A stretch of 64,000 nucleotides of DNA from Diploptera punctata (GCA_030220185.1 JASPKZ010003844.1:3246001-3310000); one strand, 5' to 3'; shown: positions 9,903-19,540, numbered from the stretch's first letter. Numbers and translations: made by a program. The notes: generated by a model from the letters alone, not told the origin.

Positions 9903-12900
9903 TCCACTATGCTTGAAGTAATCGTTTCGGACATGTGATTTCATATCTGAAAATACCCTCTTTGAACTACTTTGTTTTCATTGTTGACTGACAATTTTTT
10001 CTCCTCCAATGGAAGTCACGATCTCGAATTTTTCTCATTAAAAATTATTTTAACCTTGAGTTGAATCGAAACCACGACCTTAGGATCGATATCGCTATTA
10101 ATGTAGAATATATTTATCATTAGTAGATGAATGTTGAGAATTTAACTCCTGTTAAAATAAATATATATTAGATGCTAAAACTAAATTGTATTTACAAAAT
10201 ATTCGAATAACTCGCCTTCGCACTTGATGTGACAATCATGTCCTGGACTGTCGTTTTGGCACCAATATTTGTTGCTAATCTGCAAAAACAAACATCAGAT
10301 ATTTAATTTATGTTTAATTATATTTTATATTGATTACAATATTTTCGTCGGATAATTGTCTAATTTGTTTTGAAATTTTAATTTTGGGTAATCCATAATG
10401 TCTAAATTATGTTATGTTATTTGATGGCGCTCTTTAAAATCTAAGGTCAATATCGTCGTCAGTCAAATTTAGACGTGAAAGATTTGACAAATTTTGCCCA
10501 GAGTACTTTTGCCTATATCGCTAATGCTAAAATGCGCATATTTTCTCAGAACGTACTTAATGGTTTTATTTCAGGTTTTCAGCGAATGTTTAACAAATAC
10601 GGGTAATTTTGCAGAATTTATAAAAGAAATTGAAAATCGTTATCACTGGATTGGCATATTAAATTACAGTATGTTCAACATTCATAATAATTTATGTTTA
10701 AAAAAGCTCACTGAAATAAAAAATTAAGAATTCGTCGTGTTAAATGAGCAACTAACATCATATTAACCCTTAAATTGGCAAAATATCAATTTCTGGTATC
10801 AGTTATTTAAATGTGTCAGATCGAACTAAAAACAAAATCGTGCATATCTCTTTATTACTTTATTGTAACGGACTGTCAACAGCACGTACGGCTTACTGCC
10901 CGTGCGACCCATATTTGTAAATAATATTGTAAATATCTTACTTTTTTGTCTAATAAAGTCCTACTACTACTACTACTACTATTATTAGTATATTGTGTAA
11001 TTCCACACACATTTCAGTAATTTCTTATCGTTAGCTTTCTTCTGTTTTATTAAAGCCATTAGGTAAATTAAAACAATTGATGTATACTATAGGATGCATT
11101 GCAAATTTAAGGGTTAATCATACTTTAGTTAATCACACAAATTAATAATCAACTTCCTGGTCAAATTAATAACTAACTCTAGAGTTTAGGCACTAGGAAG
11201 TTCCATGCCGCGCTTACTGAAACCCATCATCATCCCTTCCTCAGCCAGCTGAATCCAGTCCATATTTCCGATATCCATTCTCCAAGATCTATTGTAGTGC
11301 TATCCTCCTATTTATGCCGTCCTAATGGAACTTTCCCCATAAAAAATGTCAAAAGTCTTTTTTACTGCCACCCATTCGAACTACAGGACCTTCTCATATC
11401 AATTCCCTGGACTTACCCTGACCATCAGGCAGCAATATATATTGTGGGTTCCTCTTTGTGAATCTTCCCTTCTTAGTGCAAGTTTCTGAACAAACTTATT
11501 TTTCGAGAGTAAGATTGTTAGCCTGACACAAACCCCCCCCCCCAAAGCTGTAGGACCATTCCTTATCGGCTATCCACGACTGCTTATTCAATGTATTCGC
11601 AGCTATCTATCATATCTGAAGGTCGTATCCTCGATCCACAGTGTGAGGAAGTAGGGGTCAAGATAGAAACTCACTTCACTTAGATATCAAACCTATAAAA
11701 GACTAAAAGTGATATCAATAACCTTAGACTCTAAATGTACTATTTTACTGTCTTCTTCGTGCTTTCCAGGATTAGGTCAGTGCGACATGTACCGGTCTCA
11801 AGTCAATCGTTTCCTTGGCCGTCCCAAATATCTTTTTCTATGCAGTTTGTAGTTGTTGATCGTTTTGGGTACTCTTGTATTGTCCATTCTGTCTAAATAT
11901 TCTTTCCATCGCTATTTATGCTCTTCTAGTTTATCGAGTATTGAAAATATCTCCAGTTCATTTCTTGTTGACTCATTATGTAATCTATTCTTTTACGGAT
12001 CTTCAAAATTTCATTTCAGTGGATTGAATGTGTGAGATATATATTTTTTTTTGTAAGTACTCAAGATTCAAATCCATATAAGAGAACAGAAACAGCCATA
12101 ATTTTATAAAACGTGAGCTGAGTTTCTCATTGAATCTTTCTTCTTATGGTGCCAACGTCATTTGATATCGGTTTAATTTATTGTTTACATCCCAATTATA
12201 TATCCAAAACAAATAACAAAATACAAACCTAAAGGCACCCGAGATGTGGGCAGACCTGGAAAGAGATGGGCTGAAGTCCGAACGGGTCAACAGACCTAAT
12301 CCATGAATGCAGATGATGATGATGATGATGACATCCCAATTATAGCCACATGTTATATCCAAACCATAATTTTCCTTGGCTATGATCAACATCCAAGAAC
12401 ATATGTCATTGCATTTATTTTTATTTGTAATGTATTTTTTATGCAACTCCAGCACTCCAATGTACTAATTTTACACTATTTTATTTATCACGGTCTCTGG
12501 ATGTGGAAACAGGTCTACGGCGTAACTCCATGACGTAGAAGAAGAAGAATAAGAAGAAGAAACGTATATAAATTACTAGAAAATATCATAATGATACAAT
12601 AATAGATTCTGAAGAATAACAAAGAAGCCGCCATTTGCAAAGATAGAAGCTATGGTTTCAAGCATTTGGCGCGATGGAATTACAACGTACATAAGAGAAA
12701 AATTTGCGTCTAGATCGTAACTCGCCTCGGTAGCTCAGTTGGTAGAGCACTTGGCCCGGAAAGCCAAGGGTCCCGGGTTCGAGTCCCGGTCTAGGCGAAA
12801 ATTTTTCTCTTCAAATATAATTTATCCTTCAATGAGAAGTGTTAAATTAATAATAAAATTTATAAGAGTATTTATAAGAAATACTGTCATACGAAGAAAA

Positions 12901-15900
12901 ATTAATATTAGATATTTAGTAGTAGATTATATAAGATACAAGCAATTAAAATGGTAGGGGCACGTACGACGAATGCAAGAACAAAGATTACCCATAAAAA
13001 CATTGGAATGATGCCCACCTGGAAAAAGAAGGAAAGGAAGACCTCTAAACTCGTGGATGCAAGAAATAAGAACTGGAGTGAGAACAAGAGGACTGGAGGA
13101 AATAGAGTGGATGGATAGAGACGAGTGGAGAATAAAATAAAACTTTAGGCTCAGAAAGATGTGTAAACGTTGAAAATCTGTATATAAATATAAATTTTAA
13201 ACATTATCGCCATAGGGAATCCCGGACTTCTAATGATATTGTAAGAGTTTTATTAACTGTGATTTGTTATTAATAAATTATATAAATGTATTTTTCTCTA
13301 TATTTAACCAACAATTAAATAATAAATAGTACAATGTATATAGAGAAGGATTTGCGTTTAGATCGGTACTTGCTCAGGTAGCTCAGTTGGTAGAGCACTT
13401 GGTCTAGAGAACCAAGGGTCCCGGGTTCAAGTCCCGGTCTGAGCGTATAATTTTTCTCTTCAAATATGATTTATCCATCATTGAGATGTACGAAATCAAT
13501 AATAATAACATGGTAAAAGCCATACTGGCTGTAATGTATAATTCCCAAATATGTCTTCTTAATAAAGGAGCCGCCATTTGCAAGATAGAAGCATGGCTTC
13601 ACAGCATTTGGTGGATGGGAATTACAATGTATATAGAGAAGGATTTGCGTTTAGATCGGTACTTGCTCAGGTAGCTCAGTTGGTAGAGCACTTGGTCTAG
13701 AGAACCAAGGGTCCCGGGTTCAAGTCCCGGTCTGAGCGTATAATTTTTCTCTTCAAATATAATAAATAGAACTTTATTTTTAATTTGTATTCTCACAAAA
13801 ATGTATTTAAATACGTGTTGATGATGCGACAAAAAAGTAACACTTTAATTCAATCCGTAATATATTTTAATGTATTTCCTATAAATAAATTGATTTCTTA
13901 ATTGTATAATTTAATGATTGCTATCCTTCTATAGTAAACATTTATACAAATTAAAAACTAAATAAGCCTTGTATAATTAGCGTGACATCCGAAATTAATT
14001 GATACAATATCGTATTATATATAAAATTAATACACCGTGTTTCAAAATGATGGACGGGGGTTTAAGTAGTTGGTATAGCTTTACCAAACGAAATTGGATG
14101 CGTGATTATTTGCTATAAAGAAAGAAAAACTGTGCAAGTTTCATATCCTGTTTGCTGTAATTTGATTCTTGTCATCATTACGTCACAGCGTTAAATTTAT
14201 GAAAATGGCGACTCCTTTACAGAAGCCATTCTGGTGTTGCAATTTGCGAGATCTGGTTCCATTGTTGCAGTGCAGCAAGCTTGACGGCAACTTGGAATTA
14301 ATCGTCCAACAGATAAAGTATCCGTCGATGGTATAGATAGTTAGAAACAACTCATTTTTATTTATGTGCGACAGTGGTTGAACGATAATAGATAGCACGC
14401 GCCGGTCCGGATGACATGGTTTATTCCCGATGGCCTCCATGGTCTCCCTATCTCACCCTTGTGTTTTCTTCCTGTGGGGATATGTAAAGGACCATGTGTA
14501 CATACCACCACTTCCCGTCGACCTTCCAGAATCGAGAAGGATTGTTGCTGCTGTTGAATCCATTACACCAAATATGCTAACCAAGGTTTGGGAGGAATTC
14601 GACTATCGGCTAGACGTGTATCGTAAACGAAAGGTGCTCACATCGAACACTTATAAAGTATGTTATAAAAACTCGAAGAGTTTCTCTTTAATCCCATGTA
14701 AGTTTTATTCTTATATATATATATATATCATGTAAGGGAAATTAAACAACTTTGAAACCCTGTCAGTCATTTTGGAACACGGGGTATACAAAACCCAATA
14801 TTTCAAACAATTCTAAAATTAACGCAAACTTACTTTAATGTAATGAATAGCAATTTAAAATTGTTTAATTCAAAACATTTTGTAACCACATTCATATATG
14901 CATCAGAACATATTTTTATTAGACGGTTATATCTTGTTTTGATTATTGCTACATCGTTTGAAAATATAATTGTTTTAACAAAAGACTGCATTAGAATTAA
15001 TGGACCCACATATGGTATTTCCTCTAACTATACTGAAAACATACTCATATGTCAGATGTCAAATTTATATTTATTGTACTTTTCTATTTTTAATCCAAAC
15101 CTACTAATGCTTTGGTTTATGTAACTCATATGTTCAAAACTGCATTTACGTTCTCAAACTGGACCCTATCTATAACCAACTGGATTCAATTTCATATGTC
15201 CGATCTATATCCCTAAGATCATCTTAATATTACCTTCCCTATACCTAATCCCCCCTTCATAGTATCTTTACCTTGTCGTGGTGTAGTGACTTGCGATCCC
15301 GAGAGCTATGCCGGTGGTAGCATTGCTGCCGATAGCGTTACCCATGCCGGACTGGTCAAAGGTGACAAGCCAGACGAAAAAAGTACCTTAGTCGAAAGAG
15401 TAACGATCTGTCACCGTAAAAATATAACCGTTAAGAAATGCGGACATGGGTTCCACTGGGGTAAAATATACCGGAGGGATGTATGGAGAGCTTATTTCCG
15501 CGTGCCCATGAACCTACAGGTTCGATAGTGCCAGTGAGTTAGTTATATGCCTAATCCCTCCTAATGGTCTTTTCCCTAAGGCTTTCCAATACAAATTTTG
15601 ATATATTTCTTCTATCCCCTATTTGAGTTACACATTTCAATCTCCTAGGCTTGAAAATATTAAGACACCATGTATAGAAATGAAGTAGACTACTTCATGC
15701 TGAAGCTTCTTCTATTCTCCATTTTATTCCCTTAGGAGTCCCAATATTCGCCTCGAGATATTTTATAATACATTTACCTATTTTTAATGTAATAGATAAT
15801 AGGCCCTTTTAATGTAAAAGATAATAGGCCTATTCACCCTACAAATAACCATAGGCAAGTTAATTGTTTATAAATTTCAAATTTTAGATTCTTAGAAAAA

Positions 15901-18811
15901 ATCCGAGAAGACAATATTTTTAACTGAATAAAAACATTAATTTACTTTCACTCGGTGTATAATTCCTTCATATGTATTATTTCTTCTTCTTCTTCTTCCT
16001 TCCAAGTATTAGGCCAAGGCCTGTTACGATCCTATAGAAAATTTTCCCTCCAGCGTTTGAGGGAAATTCTCGTATAAGACTTGAAAGCATAATAATAGTC
16101 CCTTCGATTGGTTGCTGGCCAAAGGAAGGCAAGACCAATGATGGGGCTGCCATCTTATAGCCTCTGGTCAGGCTTTTCTGGAGAAGAAAAGAAAATAAAG
16201 GAAAGAAGAAATGGAAGAAAGGAAAGACTCCCTAGCCCTCGGATGCCCTAATAGCGTCGGCGTCAAAAAAACAAGAGTTAACCAAGAGAGGTTAGATAGT
16301 AAAGTTAAAAGAGTGCGAAATGTATTATTTTATGTTAAAAATTACCCTAGATATTTGAATTATTTATTTTTATTTATCCCTACTAGCTCCTTAATATGTT
16401 AAATCAGTTTTGACATTGTATTTTTACTCACCATGAACATGCCGTAATCACGACTTCCATCTGAATTATATTTGTTCATCGCACGCGTATTAAATGAACT
16501 CTCATGCCGTGCTATACACACCCCTGTAAACAACATGCAGGTGATTCAGATACTATGTCACAACTCTTATTGTGTCACATGCATTTATATTAAACTATTT
16601 GCTATTAGATCGTTTAATTTAATTGATGTGTGTATTTATTTTTCTTGAAATGACTAATGTTTGTGCTATTTACACTTCACAATTAAACTAAAAAAAAAGA
16701 AAATATATAAATAAAGCAGTATTAAAGATAGCTCTCCTTTATGGATCAGAAACTTTGCTGTCAGATAATGCTATCATTTAAAATTTGCAAACTTATATTA
16801 AAAGATGCTCACATAGATTCTCCAGTGTATATTGTACAGTAATAAGCCGTTGGTCCCGAGTCTGAAGATTTTCAGGCTCGTGAAAGATTCTTAAGCCTGA
16901 ATAAAAAGGCCTCTAAGCAAAATTTATCGAATTGTCCCATCCTACTATCACCTTGGTTTCCTAGATGTTACTATGAGGTGGAACGCTGACCCCGGGCCAC
17001 TCAATGGCATCCATCCGAAAACAAATGTCACTGAGTTCGAACTGTGGGCGCCCAAGAGGTACATTAAGGAAATCTGTCAAAAATGACCTGAACAACATGG
17101 AATTAGGGCAACGTATGTTTGCCAATCGCGTCAGATGGAGATCTCTCATTGTTCTCCTAGTGACCTATAAGTGAATGTTACGATAAAGTTGGCTTGCTTG
17201 GTGTGATGTCCCAAGTTGTAGATTTGTGATATAATTTGAATCACTTTAATTCTGCCACGGCACTAATAACTCTCCTCAGGGGAATGAGGAAAAGTTTCTT
17301 ACACAAATAACGACACTTTATTAACAGTTGAACTAAAAGTTATTTTATTAAAAAATCTCACTTCAGTTAAGATGAATCTTGTAGATTAAAAAGACTCCGG
17401 CTTAGGTTAATAATTTTCTCTTATAAAAGATTACCATTTTATGTATATAATGGATGACGAATTCTAACGGTCAATCCTTCAAGTATTATATTTTATTTCC
17501 ACTTATGAACTGTTTGTATTCAAGATGGATGAATTTTATATCACTATATGATCTTCCATAACTTAAACACTATTCTTTTAACTTATATCAATAAAATAAT
17601 CCACTATTTTCTTATTCCTTGAGGAGCAGTTGCTTAACATGACTGACCATCTTCAAGTATTGTAGCCATCTTCTTATTCAGTTATAACATGGTCCAACAG
17701 AAAAAGAAGTACTTTCAAGCTGACTTCTATCCTATTCGTCCAATCCCATATATTTCTTTATAAAAATTATCAATTTGAATATTTAAAGTATTTTACATAT
17801 ATTGCATCAGTTAGAAAAACATCTAACTGTATTAACAGTTTATATTGACCAGTTTGAAGTTTTTATATACTTATAAAAAATTTGAATTCTCTAATTCAAT
17901 CTTATGTCATTCTTAATATAAATAAATATAATTATATTTAAATATTAAATAAATAAAACAAAAACCCCATATTATTATTATATGGGATAAATATCCGGTT
18001 TTAACGACCTACTATAAAATATACATCTGCCAAAAATTACTATTGCTACCATTACTGTTATTAATATTACTATTATTATGTATTACCATTACTGTTATTA
18101 CTGCAATTACTATTAGTATCTTTACATTGCTGCTGACTGCTATTATTGGTTCTATTATTGTTCCTACTATTGCTACTGCTTTCCACCGCTGTGATCTCGA
18201 GGTAGCGTGCTGCCTTGTCACGCAGCGGGCCCGGGTTCGATTCCCGGTCGGGGCAGTTTTTCTGGGTGAGCTTTTTTTCGGGGTTTTCCTCACCTGTAAG
18301 ACAAATGTCAGGAAAACTTTAAGGCCCAAACGGTCTCCGAAATCATATGGCCATCATCATCCTTTCATCATCATCATCCTTCACCGGTGTGGAAAGCAAT
18401 GGGAAGCTACCACACCTACAATTCCCTAGTAAAGCTGCAAGCATAGCATGAAAATCCTATGATTGCAGTGAAGGACCTGCCTTCGGGCAGAATTACTATG
18501 GATGGAAATATATATGGTCCCGCGCCGTAGCAGAGTGGTTAAGACAAGAAGCCTTGGGTCCCAATGGGGAAGAAATTTTCTCATGGAATTTCGGCCAGTA
18601 TGGGACCGGTGCCCACCCAGCATCGTTAGACATTTGGGTAACTACAATAAGTAGCGACTCCAGGTTGAGAAGACCAGCTATAACGGCTGGGGGACCCGAC
18701 ATGCTGATCACATATCACTCCTACACTGGATAGATGATAGTCTACGTCTGTGATTAATACATGTGGCTGTGAGGCCAACAATTGGCTAGTAGGTCAAGGG
18801 CATTCTAGGCC

Positions 18812-18849
<38 letters not shown>

Positions 18850-19104
18850 CTGCCATATGATGGTTAAGGATAATTCTGAATATCTAAACTGTGCGAAACG
18901 CACAAAGAAAATGTTATCGATCATTTGTTATTAACTTAGTATATAAATATAGCGTTTGGTGACCAAAAACTTACACTCGTTGAGCTCACGGTTATCTGTA
19001 ACTCCTTGTTTCTTGAATTCTTCAATAAGTTCACAAGGAGTAAATCTTTTTGCCGTGACTGTCTGCAGCACAATCGCCATGCTAAGTAATATCTCCGCTT
19101 TCAT
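8032..19104 (-). CDS. c-type lysozyme LyzA, complete four-exon gene
   Basis: Secreted muramidase (GH22) that cleaves the beta-1,4 MurNAc-GlcNAc bond of peptidoglycan; in insects used in immunity or digestion. Joining 18975-19104, 16432-16523, 10216-10279 and 8032-8168 gives 43+1/3, 30+2/3, 21+1/3 and 44+2/3 codons with all phases matching: a 140-residue precursor, the usual family length. Seen: hydrophobic signal peptide (about residues 1-18, ending TVTA), the RFTPCEL start of the mature protein, WVCIARHESSFNT with catalytic Glu51, SRDYGMF with catalytic Asp69 (human lysozyme Glu35 and Asp53), KYWC, HDCHIKC, DISDDIQCA, and AWARW near the C-terminus. Exactly eight cysteines, as needed for the four conserved disulfides. 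Introns are 2451, 6152 and 2047 bp, all loaded with transposons. The third intron seems to use a GC donor. Sequence cannot separate an immune from a digestive role. Confidence 0.93.
8193..8990 (+). mobile_element. LINE RT fragment in LyzA intron 3
   Basis: Open from about 8193 to 8619 with VYSLNFADDQVLIAQD (catalytic FADD box), GKTKYLCIGEE and CTYLGTKLDHSG, then a stop at 8617, then ILSTEMDVLRISAGKSRMDR in another frame. This covers RT motif C and the thumb/C-terminal region. 5'-truncated and inactive. It lies antisense to LyzA, starting about 25 bases from the exon-4 acceptor. Confidence 0.88.
9290..9800 (+). mobile_element. LINE C-terminal fragment in LyzA intron 3
   Basis: Encodes IRQLRWYGHVQRMEEDRLP and GRGRPTTFWSQGIYLYMKEK, the basic RWxGHVxRM tail typical of many insect LINE polyproteins, then DDRSIYLCL-type trailing sequence. 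The last 130 bases (CTGGAGTCAGG...) recur at 54938-55065, so the two share a family. Confidence 0.8.
9842..9901. repeat. (TTA)n microsatellite
   Basis: About twenty uninterrupted TTA units in LyzA intron 3. Confidence 0.97.
10216..10279 (-). CDS. LyzA coding exon 3 (KYWC and HDCHIKC)
   Basis: 64 bases after a TTTTTGCAG acceptor. It encodes ISNKYWCQNDSPGHDCHIKC plus E and the first base of an Asp codon. This is the central segment with cysteines 3, 4 and 5 of the family pattern. The only in-phase donor that restores the conserved continuation (CEDLRNEDISDD) is GAAG|GCGAGT at 10215, a GC donor matching the AG|GCRAGT pattern of GC-AG introns. Reading past it meets a stop after about nine more codons. 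Confidence 0.85.
10762..11119 (+). repeat. MITE family B, copy 1, split by a LINE 3' end
   Basis: Begins TTAACCCTTAAATTGGCAAAA and ends AATTTAAGGGTTAA, an inverted terminal repeat. The same outer sequence occurs intact in copy 3 (33251-33481). The break is in a TTA-rich stretch at about 10860-10985, where a LINE 3' terminus sits. Confidence 0.82.
10862..10985 (+). mobile_element. LINE 3' terminus, family T3, (TAC)n tail
   Basis: Contains AACGGACTGTCAACAGCACG and CGGCTTACTGCCCGTGCGAC, then AATAAAG and a (TAC)n tail. The same block occurs on the minus strand at 43561-43660 and 55930-56035, where it ends a longer element. Only the last 120 bases are present here. Confidence 0.8.
11200..11660. 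other. Old repeat remnant, possibly LINE
   Basis: The reverse strand near 11215-11290 reads MDWIQLAEEGMMMGF, which resembles the end of LINE polyproteins, and a C9 run sits at 11525. Too degraded to assign. Confidence 0.35.
11740..12140 (-). mobile_element. Degenerate LINE fragment in LyzA intron 2
   Basis: The minus strand reads RWKEYLDRMDNTRVPKTINN and GRPRKRLT with stops between, the same C-terminal LINE signature as elsewhere in the window. Confidence 0.65.
12201..12330 (+). mobile_element. Very short LINE 3' insertion with 14-bp TSD
   Basis: 130 bp ending (GAT)n and encoding GRPGKRWAEVRTGQQT near its end. ACATCCCAATTATA is present at 12187-12200 and again at 12331-12344. A clear, extremely 5'-truncated retrotransposition event in LyzA intron 2. 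Confidence 0.9.
12470..12560 (+). mobile_element. LINE 3'-end scrap with (GAA)n tail
   Basis: GGAAACAGGTCTACGGCGTA followed by GAAGAAGAAGAATAAGAAGAA resembles the 3' ends at 4000-4042 and 7915-7950. Too short for coding evidence. Confidence 0.5.
12724..12796 (+). tRNA. tRNA-like sequence, copy 1 (probably SINE or pseudogene)
   Basis: 73 bases with A box TAGCTCAGTTGG, B box GGTTCGAGTCC, a T stem CCGGG/CCCGG and a near-complete acceptor stem. The anticodon stem TTGGC/GCCAA holds loop CCGGAAA: position 33 is C instead of the universal U, and the implied anticodon GGA (Ser) does not fit a molecule without a long variable arm. A non-functional tRNA-like copy is the better reading. Confidence 0.55.
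12930..13150 (+). mobile_element. LINE C-terminal fragment in LyzA intron 2
   Basis: Encodes IRYKQLKW, stop, GHVRRMQEQRLPIKTLE, then KRRKGRPLNSWMQEIRTGVR and EWMDRDEWRIK, the usual basic tail with in-frame stops. Confidence 0.8.
13372..13444 (+). tRNA. tRNA-like sequence, copy 2
   Basis: A full cloverleaf can be drawn: acceptor GCTCAGG/TCTGAGC, D arm GCTC/GAGC, anticodon arm TTGGT/ACCAA with loop CTAGAGA, T arm CCGGG/CCCGG. U33 is present and the anticodon would be AGA (Ser), but the variable loop is short, unlike tRNA-Ser. The flanks are shared with two other copies, so it is likely a mobile or duplicated tRNA-like unit. Confidence 0.6.
13665..13737 (+). tRNA. tRNA-like sequence, copy 3
   Basis: Identical over the 73-base core to the copy at 13372 and set in the same flanking sequence. 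The conserved A and B boxes could drive Pol III transcription; the same doubt about function applies. Confidence 0.6.
14031..14787 (+). mobile_element. Deleted mariner-type element in LyzA intron 2
   Basis: The terminal inverted repeats start CACCGTGTTTCAAAATGATG on the left and, read inverted, CCCCGTGTTCCAAAATGACT on the right, next to TA dinucleotides. Inside, ATGAAAATGGCGACTCC begins a transposase N-terminus (MATPLQK). After a large deletion, 14430-14640 encodes the C-terminus (FFLWGYVKDHVYIPPLP, ESITPNMLTKVWEEFDYRLD), typical of IS630/Tc1-mariner DDE proteins. No catalytic core remains. Confidence 0.85.
15265..15545 (+). mobile_element. Internally deleted LINE derivative
   Basis: Starts with a segment encoding GVVTCDPESYAGGSIAADSV and THAGLVKGDKPDEKS. 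It then jumps straight to the 3' end of the abundant LINE family of this window (WRAYFRVPMNLQVR, stop, CGATAGTGCCAGTGAGTTAG). The RT domain is missing. Confidence 0.7.
15983..16319 (-). mobile_element. 337-bp retroelement copy with (GAA)n tail and 11-bp TSD
   Basis: On the minus strand it ends in GGAAGGAAGAAGAAGAAGAA. ATGTATTATTT flanks it at 15972-15982 and 16320-16330. A near-identical, longer copy in the other orientation lies at 26905-27330. No protein motif; probably a LINE 3' region or a non-autonomous retroelement. Confidence 0.88.
16432..16523 (-). CDS. LyzA coding exon 2 (catalytic Glu and Asp)
   Basis: 92 bases. The acceptor is TTTACAG and the donor GTGAGT. The split codon 44 becomes TGG (Trp), giving WVCIARHESSFNT, followed by NSDGSRDYGMFM. 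Both active-site acids, Glu51 and Asp69, are in this exon, 18 residues apart as in human and insect lysozymes. It ends in phase 0 after Met74, where most family members have FQ. Confidence 0.93.
16717..17175 (+). mobile_element. Degenerate LINE in LyzA intron 1
   Basis: Reads LKIALLYGSETLLSDNAI, then after decayed sequence GRPRGTLRKSVKNDLNN and ANRVRWRSLIV. The order (YGSETW region, then GRP..., then RWRSLI) matches other LINE C-termini here. Confidence 0.7.
17176..18010. other. AT-rich intronic stretch, nothing recognised
   Basis: Part of LyzA intron 1. No coding or repeat signature seen apart from AT richness and a short trinucleotide-like region from about 18030. Confidence 0.5.
18180..18506 (+). 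mobile_element. SINE family S1 in LyzA intron 1
   Basis: Nearly full length: TCCACCGCTGTGATCTCGAG, B box GGGTTCGATTCCC, body and tail ending ACTATGGATGG. Antisense to LyzA. Confidence 0.9.
18517..18800 (+). mobile_element. SINE family S2 in LyzA intron 1
   Basis: Head CCGCGCCGTAGCAGAGTGGT resembles a tRNA-Leu/Ser 5' half. The B-box half is deleted, then the body runs AGTAGCGACTCCAGGTTGAG, ACCAGCTATAACGGCTGG. Directly follows the S1 copy. Confidence 0.82.
18975..19104 (-). CDS. LyzA coding exon 1 (signal peptide and first cysteine)
   Basis: 130 coding bases beginning at the ATG read on the minus strand from 19104. It encodes the signal peptide, the mature N-terminus with the first cysteine (residue 24) and a charged helix ending in ELNE. 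The donor is GTAAGT directly after the first base of the split codon 44. Five bases before the ATG is TTTGCAG after a pyrimidine-rich run, so the translated exon probably follows a 5' UTR intron and the promoter is further upstream (higher coordinates). Confidence 0.92.
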
Positions 19105-19199
19105 GGTATCTGCAAATAGAGCAAAATGTTAAATAAATGTTCTATTCAAAATGTTTACGTGAAAATATATAAGAAATAACTTGTCACAATTGTAAAAAA

Positions 19200-19540
19200 A
19201 CTCCAAGCGCGACAGGTCTAGATGGCCCTTGGCTGACCAGCCGGCTGCTGACCTCACATCCACATATGTTAATCACAGAGGTAGACGATGATCTAGCCAG
19301 TGTAGGGTGACATGTGGTCAGCATGTCGGGTCCCCCAGCCGTTATAGCTGGTCTTCTCAACCTGGAGTCGCTACTTACTGTAGCTACCCAAATGCCTCAC
19401 GATGCTGGTTGGGTACCGGTCCCATAATGGCCGAAATTCCATGAGAAAAATTTCTTCTCCCATGGAGACTCGAACCAGCGCTAGTCCTGTAGCTCTGCGC
19501 CAAGGCTTCTTGCCTTAACCACTCGACTACGGCGCGGGAC
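19200..19540 (-). mobile_element. SINE family S2 upstream of LyzA
   Basis: Full-length copy on the minus strand: CCGCGCCGTAGTCGAGTGGT, TGGTTCGAGTCTCC (B box), then the shared body and a tail near 19200. It starts about 95 bases upstream of the LyzA ATG and could lie in the 5' UTR intron or promoter. Confidence 0.88.

Larger units (their letters stand above)
13332..13762 (+). repeat. Direct duplication of a tRNA-like segment
   Basis: About 140 bases starting ACAATGTATATAGAGAAGGA occur at 13332-13470 and again from 13625, offset by 293 bp and nearly identical. Each carries a tRNA-like core. The first tRNA-like copy at 12724 has a diverged version of the same flanks (GCCGCCATTTGCAA, AATTTTTCTCTTCAAATAT). 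Confidence 0.88.

Noticed and set aside
10188..10193. A GT donor (GTAAAT) after FEYF as the end of LyzA exon 3
   Set aside because: It leaves phase 0, which does not fit exon 4 (needs one preceding base), and adds residues not seen at this conserved position.
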